The notes under the pieces: generated by a model
The model's input: the letters and a program-made list of their open reading frames with translations, nothing else
Database searches by the model: none
What the model was told of the DNA's origin: nothing
Source: Oscillospiraceae bacterium
GTDB taxonomy: Bacteria > Bacillota > Clostridia > Monoglobales > Monoglobaceae
Direction: 5' to 3'
Assembly (NCBI GenBank): GCA_015068655.1
Contig: SVKC01000014.1
Location: 1 to 42,502, forward strand
DNA: 42,502 bases
Position numbers and translations under genes: made by a program
Shown here: piece by piece, positions 1 through 6,900 of the stretch
Position numbering within the stretch: the stretch's first letter is position 1
Layout of the letters: each line of letters starts with the position of its first letter

Positions 1-546
1 GAAAAGCATAGTTGAAGTGTTTAACATTGCGCCAAACAGAATTATTGCCTGAACCACCTTCAGATAAAAGAACATGAATATGAGGATTCCATTGGAGACT
101 TCTTCCGAAGGTATGAAGGACACAAATAAAGCCGGGAGTAAAATTTTCGGATTTATTCATTTTGTAGAACATATATAGAATGGAATCGCGAACAGCATGA
201 AAGAGACAGTTCAGGAGTTCACGGTTTTTAAGAAAAAAGGGCGGAGTTCCTCCGGAATAGTAAAGACACAATGTCTGTGAGTTGTACGAATAAGTTTAAG
301 AGACATAGAGGTAGAACGGCGAAAGGAATAAAGATTGCCGCAGGTAGTGCAGAAACGACTTTTACAACTAAAAGGAACAACTTTAATATTACCGCAAAAT
401 TCGCAACCGTAAAGAGCGTGCCCATAGTCATAATCACCGCAATGAAGCATTTTGTCAACATTCTCAAAGACGGTATCACGAATAATGATACCGCTATTTG
501 CAACAGTATTAAAATGATCATTAGAAATTCTTTGCATAATGTTCAT
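1..546 (-). pseudogene. IS91-family transposase, 5' part, frameshifted and cut by window edge
   Basis: Reads right to left from an ATG at 546. The N-terminus carries the IS91-type zinc-binding domain: a Cys-rich stretch with CEFCG, FSCKSRFC and TTCG motifs, followed by HCVFTIPEELRPFF, the usual conserved block after it. The reading frame stops at 211. The same protein continues in the -1 frame (LKNRELLNCLFHAVRDSIL, then QWNPHIHVLLSEGG, the His-rich block of these Y2-type transposases) to the window edge, so one base is effectively missing near the A-run at 219-230. The join lies at T TTT TTC, a heptamer that could support -1 ribosomal slippage, but IS91 elements are not known to use this, so decay is the simpler reading. 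The catalytic tyrosine region lies outside the window. Family assignment is firm; functionality is doubtful. Confidence 0.8.
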
Positions 547-582
547 AAATATATTTTACAACAAAACCTACATAAAAATCAA

Positions 583-611
583 CCCCACCCCTCAAGAATG
601 AGGGGCAGGGG
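583..611. other. GC-rich hairpin next to the transposase start
   Basis: A perfect 7-bp stem (CCCCTCA at 588-594, TGAGGGG at 599-605) with an AGAA loop sits about 40 bp upstream of the IS91-like transposase start. It is flanked by a further CCCC (583-586) and GGGG (608-611) that can extend the stem past a small bulge. IS91-like elements carry subterminal secondary structure at their ends, so this may mark the element end proximal to the transposase 5' side. It has no T-run and is not a normal terminator. The element boundary itself cannot be fixed from this window. Confidence 0.45.
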
Positions 612-711
612 AGTTGAAGTGTGCGCTAGTACACTTTTTTATATCAGTGTAAGCCGAGCACTAAAAATCAAATCGTATTATCTTGAAGATACTTTATCCA
701 GAGGTATCATA

Positions 712-861
712 ATGGATTTGTTAAGTGAACTAAGAGATACGAAAAAAGGTTTACAGCTTGATTGTGAAAGGTTAAAAAGCTACTTTCCAAAAGAATATAC
801 GTTGAAGCAATGTGAGGAATTGCTTTGGAAGATTCTTGAGGAGTGGACGAGAAAAAATTAA
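712..861 (+). CDS. Small hypothetical protein, 49 residues
   Basis: ATG at 712 is preceded by AGAGG with a 7-nt spacer, a believable ribosome-binding site. The product is a charged, probably helical peptide beginning MDLLSELRDTKKG and ending EEWTRKN, with no signal peptide or membrane segment. I do not recognise the family. A stem-loop follows directly at 868-908. It lies between the transposon remnant and the glycan genes, so it may be a leftover of an older neighbourhood. Longer frames that contain it begin within transposase DNA and are unlikely to be real. Confidence 0.4.
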   Translation: MDLLSELRDTKKGLQLDCERLKSYFPKEYTLKQCEELLWKILEEWTRKN

Positions 862-867
862 AGAATA

Positions 868-908
868 AAACCAAGCCTGCAGTTCGTTGTGAACAGTGGA
901 CTTGGTTT
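868..908 (+). terminator. Possible terminator after the small ORF
   Basis: AAACCAAG (868-875) pairs perfectly with CTTGGTTT (901-908). Inside, GTTC and GAAC pair around a GTTGT loop, giving a long imperfect hairpin just 7 bp after the stop of the 49-residue ORF. The 3' arm ends in TTT and runs on into AT-rich sequence rather than a clean T-run, so termination strength is uncertain. Confidence 0.4.
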
Positions 909-1083
909 ATTATTGTTTGCAATAATAAAAGTATAATAAGGACTTTTATTCAAATGATAGATTTGGTACATAGTGTTAAGAATAAGATTAAATTAAATGA
1001 GTTTAATGGTGTTTTTAGGTTTGAATCTCATCTGTCCTGCTGTATTCGCACCCCGAAGTTGATACAATTCGGCAGAATATCAG

Positions 1084-1195
1084 TTTTGCCAAAAGATTAA
1101 ACCTTTCGGCAAAATAAACTTTTTAGCAAAAGTCAAGCCTTTTGTCGTAATGCCGTACTTTTTGGCTTAAGTCAAATCTTTTATCGTTATGGGGG
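1084..1195. repeat. Degenerate ~19-nt tandem pattern, six units
   Basis: Six consecutive segments begin with TTTT (TTTC in unit 2) followed by two bases and a C, then an AA-containing core: units at 1084-1103, 1104-1120, 1121-1139, 1140-1158, 1159-1178 and 1179-1195. Unit length is 17-20 bp. Units 3 (TTTTAGCAAAAGTCAAGCC) and 5 (TTTTTGGCTTAAGTCAAATC) also share an AGTCAA core. Similarity is weak and judged by eye, so this could be chance in AT-rich DNA. Confidence 0.35.
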
Positions 1196-1304
1196 TTCGA
1201 AAAGTGTGTATTACGCCAAATAAAGTCATTTTTTACAACAAATTAGATTTTGTGTATCATTACTTAAAAACGACAAAGGCTTGATAATACTGAGTAAAAT
1301 AATA

Positions 1305-1355
1305 AAAAGCTGTCTGTAATAGAACACGAGGGGTTCAAAATCAGACAGCTTTTTT
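1305..1355 (+). terminator. Strong intrinsic terminator
   Basis: AAAAGCTGTCTG (1305-1316) pairs perfectly with CAGACAGCTTTT (1342-1353), and the 3' arm runs into TTTTTT. The 5' A-run makes it potentially bidirectional. It insulates the 1447 operon from whatever is transcribed upstream, though no strong gene lies within 440 bp before it. Confidence 0.8.
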
Positions 1356-1370
1356 GTATTTGCTAAACAT

Positions 1371-1399
1371 ATGACTAAAAAACAGAGATTAAGTCATTT
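1371..1399 (+). promoter_or_regulatory. Putative promoter/operator of the 1447 operon, shared motif
   Basis: TGACTAAAAAACAGAGATT at 1372-1390 is nearly identical to TGACTAAAAAACAAAAATC at 5375-5393 upstream of the next operon. Read as a sigma-A promoter it gives ATGACT, a 17-bp spacer and TCATTT, which is weak. TGACT (1372-1376) and AGTCA (1392-1396) also form a spaced inverted repeat here. An activator site overlapping the -35 region fits an AraC-type regulator, but that is inference. Confidence 0.4.
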
Positions 1400-1446
1400 T
1401 CAAAAAATCATCTTGATGTTAAAATAAGGATAGGGAGGGATAAGCA

Positions 1447-3360
1447 ATGTTTAAATTTAATGCTTGTGTCAGATTGGTTGACGGAACTGAAACAACACAG
1501 CTTCTTACAATTGAAGAAAAGGTCTGCCCTGATAACGTGAGAGCAGTTAGTGTTGATGCAATCAGCAAGGTGCCCTTTGATGGTGAATGTGCGGTGCGTA
1601 TTGAAATCGAACCAACGGAAGACATTATTGAATATATGGCAGATTACAGAGACTGGGTATGGTGGTGCAAACCCTTCTTCGGGGCAGACCTTAAGGATGT
1701 GCCGAAGGAAACCCAGGCACTTGTTATAAAAAAAGCGGATGGTGACTTTTGCGTGATATTGCCCGTTGTCAGCGAAAACTATAAGTGTGTTTTACAGGGC
1801 AATGAAAATGGAAAGCTCAGTGCTGAAATTTTTTCCCATTATGACAGTCTTTGCACCTGCAGAGGCTTGGCGTTTGTGTATGCGGTTGGCGAAAATCCCT
1901 TTCAGCTTATTGCGGCTTGCGTAAAGTCTGCATTGAAAATTTTGAATAACGGAACACGACACATTTCGGAACGTGAATATCCTGAGATTTTTGAGTATCT
2001 GGGCTGGTGTAGCTGGGACAGTATGGAAATTCGTGTGAATGAAGAGGGGATGCTTGAAAAATGTGAAGAATTCAAGAGAAAAAGCATTCCCGTCAAATGG
2101 GCTATTTTTGACGATATGTGGGCAGAGGTCAGAGACTTTTACGGTCGTGAATATCCTGAACGTGATGATATGTTCAAGCTTATGCACGGCTCTGCGCTGT
2201 ACCATTTTGAAGCTGACCCCATTCGCTTCCCCAATGGGCTCAAAAGCACCATTGCAAAAATCAATGATTACGGAATAAAGGCAGGGGTTTGGCATCCTGT
2301 TGGGGGATATTGGCGTGGAATAGATCCTGAGGGCAGAGCGTATGAGATTTTGAAAGAATACCTCATACAGACCCATGACGGCAAGCTTGTTCCCGACTGG
2401 GAAAAGTCAAAGGCGTTTATGTATTTTGATACTCTGCACAGCTTTTACAGAAAAGCCGGAGCCGAGTTTGTAAAGATAGATTCTCAGTCTATTATGGACA
2501 GATATTATAAAGGGAGAGCACCCATTGCGAAAATTGCAAAGGATTTTCATAGCGGTCTGGAAGCATCTGCGGGAGGAAATTTTGGGAACGCTGTTATTAA
2601 CTGTATGGGTATGGCAAGCGAAAATATGTGGTCAAGAAGTATCAGCCCCATTTCACGATGCTCGGATGATTTTCAGCCGGAGAATCGTGAATGGTTCTCA
2701 AAACATATCTTGCAATGTGCATATAATTCATATGTTCAGGGGCAGTTTTACTTCTGCGATTGGGATATGTGGTGGACCGATGACGGACAGGCGAAAAAGA
2801 ACAGCTTGATGCGTGCAATCAGTGGCGGACCAATTTATGTCAGCGATAAAATCGGACGAAGCAATGCGGATATTTTGAAGCCACTGGCTCTGTCCGACGG
2901 GAGAATTTTGAGATGTGATAAATGCTGTGTTCCCACAGCAGATTGTCTGACAGTTGATGCAACCAAGAGCAAAAAAGCCCTCAAACTGCAAAACACTGTT
3001 GGGAAATATGGTGTGATGGCACTTCTCAATCTTGATGAGAATAACGGTGAAGTCAATGCCGAGGTTTCTCCCTCTATGATAGACGGGATTTATGCGGATG
3101 AATGGGCGGTATTCGAGCATTTTTCGAGAACGCTGAAGATTGTTAAGCACAACGAGGTCTTCGATATCAGCCTGAAGAATGCAGACGAGTACAAGTTATA
3201 TATATTTGCTCCGTTAAAAGACGGCTTTGGGGCAATAGGAAGAATTGACAAGTTTATTTCTCCGAAAACAATTGAATATGTGTGCGGAAAAACAATAAAG
3301 CTTGTCGAAGATGGTCCGTATGCATACGTGGACAATTATGAACTGCATATTGCAGAATAA
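1447..3360 (+). CDS. GH36 glycosidase, raffinose-synthase (Sip1)-like
   Basis: 637 residues with no signal peptide, so cytoplasmic. The ATG follows a good GGGAGGG site. The (beta/alpha)8 domain is clear from about residue 180: YLGWCSWDSM, KWAIFDDMW, DPIRFPNGLK and GVWHPVGGYW. The expected nucleophile lies in VKIDSQS (Asp345) and the acid/base region in SRCSDDF (Asp407/Asp408). This pattern is typical of the raffinose-synthase/alkaline alpha-galactosidase branch of GH36, whose members act on alpha-galactosides by hydrolysis or transfer. The exact substrate cannot be read from sequence; bacterial members of this branch are poorly characterised. It is followed 18 bp later by the 3379 gene, with which it forms a two-gene unit ended by a terminator at 5309. 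Confidence 0.8.
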   Translation: MFKFNACVRLVDGTETTQLLTIEEKVCPDNVRAVSVDAISKVPFDGECAVRIEIEPTEDIIEYMADYRDWVWWCKPFFGADLKDVPKETQALVIKKADGDFCVILPVVSENYKCVLQGNENGKLSAEIFSHYDSLCTCRGLAFVYAVGENPFQLIAACVKSALKILNNGTRHISEREYPEIFEYLGWCSWDSMEIRVNEEGMLEKCEEFKRKSIPVKWAIFDDMWAEVRDFYGREYPERDDMFKLMHGSALYHFEADPIRFPNGLKSTIAKINDYGIKAGVWHPVGGYWRGIDPEGRAYEILKEYLIQTHDGKLVPDWEKSKAFMYFDTLHSFYRKAGAEFVKIDSQSIMDRYYKGRAPIAKIAKDFHSGLEASAGGNFGNAVINCMGMASENMWSRSISPISRCSDDFQPENREWFSKHILQCAYNSYVQGQFYFCDWDMWWTDDGQAKKNSLMRAISGGPIYVSDKIGRSNADILKPLALSDGRILRCDKCCVPTADCLTVDATKSKKALKLQNTVGKYGVMALLNLDENNGEVNAEVSPSMIDGIYADEWAVFEHFSRTLKIVKHNEVFDISLKNADEYKLYIFAPLKDGFGAIGRIDKFISPKTIEYVCGKTIKLVEDGPYAYVDNYELHIAE

Positions 3361-3378
3361 TATAAAGGGGTGACCGAT

Positions 3379-5292
3379 ATGGTATTTCGTGCTTCACAAG
3401 AAAATTTGAAAAGTGCGTTTTTGAATATAATTGAAAAAGCAAATCCAAGATATGAAAAGGGAGCATTTATTTTTGATGATGATTATTTTGTGCGTGACGT
3501 TCGTGAAACATATCTTGCAACAAAAATATTAAAATATCAGGTGGAAAAATACTATGATGTGGCATACAGAATAGTTGAAAAAAACTGTGTAAAAAGTCAC
3601 GGCAGTGCCTTTGGCGGAGCGTTTAACAGTGCATTGCTTGATGAGGGGGGCGAAGAGTTGCCCGAAGAAATCAGAGCAAAGGTTATTGCCGGGTATGTAA
3701 GTGAAAAGGCAGATATCATAAGCCCTGAACTTGATTTTGTGGGGATAAATGATAATTTCCCTTTCATGGCAATGTTCACCTGCTGTATGGCGTATAAGTA
3801 TACGGGAGACACTGATTTTCTTGATGCACTCCACAGAAGGGCATCGCAACTTGAAAAGCTACTGAAGCGGAGAGGTGTTATAAGTGAATATAATGCCTAC
3901 ACCTTTCACCAGCTGGCATTTTTGGCGAAGGTTGCACGTGTTGCACCGGATGAAAAGATAAAGAATGTGGCACAAAACGCACAAAAAAGAATATGGGCGG
4001 AGTATCTGGGACATTTCAACCCTCAAACGGGCGTGAGCTCGGGACCTATATCCAGGCAGTATTTGTATAATGTTGAAACCGATTATATTTTTCTGCATCA
4101 TTTGTTTGGTTTTGAGTTCCCGTGGCTTGATATTCCAAGTCTGGAGGAGATGACCTGCCATTTTGAAGTTTTAGATCAGCTTACTGAAGGATATGAGGTG
4201 GACGAAGAAGTAATCAATTTGTTCAAAAATAAAAAGTATCCTTTTGAATTCATTGCAACAACTGAACACAGCGCATCCATTGATGCAACTGAGGGAATTG
4301 TTGAGCTTCCCCTTGCAGAAAAAAATGCAATATATGAATATCCCGCAGGCGAAGGCGGAATTTATACATATCAGACAGAGTATTACGGAATCGGAACAGC
4401 AACCCACGACTGGCACAACGGTGTGCAGACTTCAGGGATTTATATTGACTACAAGCGTTGTGCAAAACCTAGCTGTGAGTTGGATGTCAGAACTGTTTTT
4501 GCAAGATACCTGATTAATGACGAAAGCAATGAATACCAGGGCTTTATGGATCAGGGAAGGAAGGCTTGCTTCGGACGGAAAAACAAAGCAGTAGCTATGT
4601 ACAAGCCGAAGCTTGCCCCTGAAAGCGTTTTGATGGATGAATCCGATATGAATGCGGATTTGATTAAGCAATATCGCAAACAAAGTGTTCCCGGGAATCT
4701 TGGGGTAACAAGCGCAAAGCTTGTTATAATGGTCAGGGCGAAGTCGGTGATGCCCGACAGAATAATTGTGGGTGACAAGGTTTTGGATGGCACAGAATAT
4801 TGCTCGGATGTGCCGAAAAGCGTATATATCAAGGATGGCGATGTGTATCTTGCTTTCCATCCCCTGTACATAACATCACTTTCAGGGAGCAGGCAAATGA
4901 CGGTGCGTAACCGTAATGGTGAGCTTGAAATTGCCTTTTATAATTATAAGGGTGAAGAAAAGGACTTCTCAAGAGCCGAGTTTGTTCACGCAAGAAACGG
5001 TTTTGCGGCTTCGGTTGCATCGAGTGAGGAATTCGGGACTTTTGAAGAATTTGTTGAGAGTGAATGCAAAACGGTTGTAAGAGATGAATTTTTCATATCT
5101 CAACATTCAAGATATACCCGTGTGCGTTCAGTGAGTGTGAATTTTGAAGATATGTCTCTTGAAGGGGAATATTCACCGGCAAGCGAGGGGATAAAGTTCC
5201 TTTCCTGCAATGACTATGTTCTTGATTTTCCGAAACTTTCCATCAGCGGCTTTGATGTTTCAGGATTGCCCTATTGTGAAGAGTTAAAATAA
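3379..5292 (+). CDS. Large cytoplasmic protein of unknown function, possibly (alpha/alpha)6-fold sugar-active enzyme
   Basis: 637 residues. I prefer ATG 3379, which has AAGGGG eight bases upstream, over the GTG at 3370 that lies inside that site. No signal peptide. The first ~290 residues are rich in paired helices with aromatic and acidic clusters (FDDDYFVRDVRETY near residue 30, SSGPISRQY near 220), as in (alpha/alpha)6 toroids. The remainder looks beta-rich, with an aromatic/His patch (THDWHNGVQTSG, near residues 342-353). A helical toroid followed by a beta-sandwich is the architecture of many polysaccharide lyases and heparinase II/III-like proteins, and the locus lacks a recognisable lyase, but I see no diagnostic lyase motif. 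Co-transcription with the GH36 gene supports a role in the same catabolism. Function unassigned. Confidence 0.75.
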   Translation: MVFRASQENLKSAFLNIIEKANPRYEKGAFIFDDDYFVRDVRETYLATKILKYQVEKYYDVAYRIVEKNCVKSHGSAFGGAFNSALLDEGGEELPEEIRAKVIAGYVSEKADIISPELDFVGINDNFPFMAMFTCCMAYKYTGDTDFLDALHRRASQLEKLLKRRGVISEYNAYTFHQLAFLAKVARVAPDEKIKNVAQNAQKRIWAEYLGHFNPQTGVSSGPISRQYLYNVETDYIFLHHLFGFEFPWLDIPSLEEMTCHFEVLDQLTEGYEVDEEVINLFKNKKYPFEFIATTEHSASIDATEGIVELPLAEKNAIYEYPAGEGGIYTYQTEYYGIGTATHDWHNGVQTSGIYIDYKRCAKPSCELDVRTVFARYLINDESNEYQGFMDQGRKACFGRKNKAVAMYKPKLAPESVLMDESDMNADLIKQYRKQSVPGNLGVTSAKLVIMVRAKSVMPDRIIVGDKVLDGTEYCSDVPKSVYIKDGDVYLAFHPLYITSLSGSRQMTVRNRNGELEIAFYNYKGEEKDFSRAEFVHARNGFAASVASSEEFGTFEEFVESECKTVVRDEFFISQHSRYTRVRSVSVNFEDMSLEGEYSPASEGIKFLSCNDYVLDFPKLSISGFDVSGLPYCEELK

Positions 5293-5308
5293 ATATTAAT
5301 ATTTATAG

Positions 5309-5345
5309 AAAATGCCTTCTGTATGTCAATGCGGAGGGCATTTTT
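5309..5345 (+). terminator. Intrinsic terminator after the 1447-5292 operon
   Basis: AAAATGCCTTCTG (5309-5321) pairs with CGGAGGGCATTTT (5332-5344), with G-U pairs near the loop, and the 3' arm ends in TTTTT. It closes the GH36 operon and separates it from the promoter of the surface-protein operon. Confidence 0.85.
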
Positions 5346-5373
5346 AATAAAAATTTTAAGAAAAACAGAAGAT

Positions 5374-5402
5374 TTGACTAAAAAACAAAAATCCGATACT
5401 TT
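5374..5402 (+). promoter_or_regulatory. Putative promoter of the surface-protein/transport operon
   Basis: TTGACT (5374-5379), a 17-bp spacer and TACTTT (5397-5402) match a sigma-A promoter with a good -35 and poor -10. A second candidate lies downstream, with TTGGGA near 5402 and TACAAT near 5424 at 16-bp spacing. The -35 region lies in the 19-bp motif that is shared with 1372-1390. The start codon is about 60 bp downstream. Confidence 0.5.
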
Positions 5403-5463
5403 GGGAAATTGCAGAAATATAGTACAATTTATACAAGAAAAAATTTTATAAGGAGTGGTTTTT

Positions 5464-6888
5464 GTGAAAAAAACAATTTGTTTGATACTTTGCTTGATTA
5501 TGATTACTGCTGCATTGTCTGTTATGGCAAGTGCCGAAGCTGACGAGATAAGTATCTGGAACGGATTAGATGTGGACTCGGAATGGGGAAGCGATTATGA
5601 TTCCGCAAGCACCTTCTATATTGAAGATGCTGATGACTTTATAAAGTTCAGAAACATGGTTATGGATGAGTATAGTTTTTCAGGGAAGACAATTACTCTC
5701 AATACCGATATTGACCTTGATAACTATAATCTGAGATACGGTGTGGGTGGCTTTACCACAACAACAAACACAAGCAGTAATTCAGGAAACTGGTATCATT
5801 CACTTTCAATGTTCTATGGCGTATTTGACGGAAACGGTCACGTGATAAAGAACATAACAATGAATCAGAACGAAGATGATGCAGTTCTGGACACTGCAAC
5901 ATACGGTGATTGTAAGATGGTTGGTTTGTTCTATGCAAGAGCGGCAACAATCCAAAATCTCGGTATTGAGAATGTGACAGTTACATTGGCGAATTCGGGA
6001 ACTGCAAGAACTGATTTTGCAGGCGGTTTGTGTTCTGTAAATTATCTTTCGGGTATCACCAACTGCTTTGTGAAGAACATCACATTTTCGGGCGGTAGTG
6101 CAATAACAAACCGTATGCGTCTTGGAGTTATTTCAGGATATCACCGTGCGGCAACAATGAAAAACTGTTATGTAAACGGTGCTGACTTCACGGGAATCAC
6201 TGTTGGAAAAGGTCAGGGTGCTTTGCAGGTGGGCGGTATTGCCTATGCCGAAGAAGCAGGAACAAAGGTTGAAAACTGCTACATTGCAAATGTGGTGAAG
6301 GATGGCCCCAACTTTGAAAAATATAACGGAGCTATTCTTAACAACAACGACAAGGATGCAACTCTCACAAACGTATATTCAGAGGAACACTACGCAGGAA
6401 GCTCCGGCTCAACAGCACTTCTTGACATTGAAGATGTGACCTTGGCTGAAACTCTTGGTGCAGGATTCCGTGATATGTCGGCACGCAAGCAGTATCCTTT
6501 GCTTGCATGGGAAGAACTCCCACCTGCATTTGAATGTGAAAGCATGAAAGTTTATAAGAATTACGGCACATCAAACGAAGTCGAACTTTCGGACGGTGTT
6601 GTGTCAGGCGGTGAGCTTACAGCGGTAATTTCAGGATTCAAAAACAATACCGGTGATGCTCTCGAAAATGCAGTTGTGAATTTCTCATGCATCTCGGGCG
6701 GCAAGCTTGTGAACACAAAGTCGGTGTTTGTGACCGTTGGCGAAAACTCAGCGGCGGATGGCGACATTGAAGTAACATTGGATTTGACAGATGTTGAATT
6801 TGCAGAGGGCGACTTTTTGCAGATTGTTACCTACAAGGGAGCAGATGAAGTTATTCCCTTGTTGAAGGTGAAAAGAATTGAAAAATAA
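5464..6888 (+). CDS. Secreted GLUG-repeat protein
   Basis: 474 residues, translated from GTG 5464, which has AAGGAG eight bases upstream; the GTG at 5455 overlaps that site. A signal peptide is clear (KKTICLILCLIMITAALSV, then ASAEA). The body has GLUG-type repeats that usually build a right-handed beta-helix: FDGNGHVIKNITMNQ, VGLFYARAATIQNLGIENV, GGLCSVNYLSGITNCFVKNI and GGIAYAEEAGTKVENCYIAN. The last ~110 residues form a separate beta-sandwich-like domain (from about GGELTAVISGFKNNTGDAL) ending in IPLLKVKRIEK; related domains end other secreted proteins here. Likely role is glycan binding or cell-surface display. No catalytic residues can be assigned. It is the first gene of a long operon, with a 12-bp gap to the next gene, and is paralogous to the product at 25839. 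Confidence 0.8.
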   Translation: MKKTICLILCLIMITAALSVMASAEADEISIWNGLDVDSEWGSDYDSASTFYIEDADDFIKFRNMVMDEYSFSGKTITLNTDIDLDNYNLRYGVGGFTTTTNTSSNSGNWYHSLSMFYGVFDGNGHVIKNITMNQNEDDAVLDTATYGDCKMVGLFYARAATIQNLGIENVTVTLANSGTARTDFAGGLCSVNYLSGITNCFVKNITFSGGSAITNRMRLGVISGYHRAATMKNCYVNGADFTGITVGKGQGALQVGGIAYAEEAGTKVENCYIANVVKDGPNFEKYNGAILNNNDKDATLTNVYSEEHYAGSSGSTALLDIEDVTLAETLGAGFRDMSARKQYPLLAWEELPPAFECESMKVYKNYGTSNEVELSDGVVSGGELTAVISGFKNNTGDALENAVVNFSCISGGKLVNTKSVFVTVGENSAADGDIEVTLDLTDVEFAEGDFLQIVTYKGADEVIPLLKVKRIEK

Positions 6889-6900
6889 GGAGGAAAAACG

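Larger units (their letters stand above)
862..1446. other. 585-bp intergenic region
   Basis: No convincing gene. It holds a stem-loop (868-908), a short AT-rich inverted repeat (around 910-927), a degenerate ~19-nt tandem pattern (1084-1195), a strong terminator (1305-1355) and the promoter region of the 1447 operon. A GTG-initiated frame at 843-1100 runs through the first stem-loop and shows no protein-like features. The stretch 928-1083 shows nothing I can interpret. Confidence 0.6.

Noticed and set aside
271-861. 196-residue + strand reading frame spanning the transposase region and the small ORF
   Set aside because: Its first two thirds are antisense to the IS91-like transposase and have no protein-like composition; only the last 49 residues, with their own ribosome-binding site, are plausible.
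843-1100. 85-residue GTG-initiated frame
   Set aside because: Runs through a stem-loop, lacks a proper ribosome-binding site and shows no recognisable domain.
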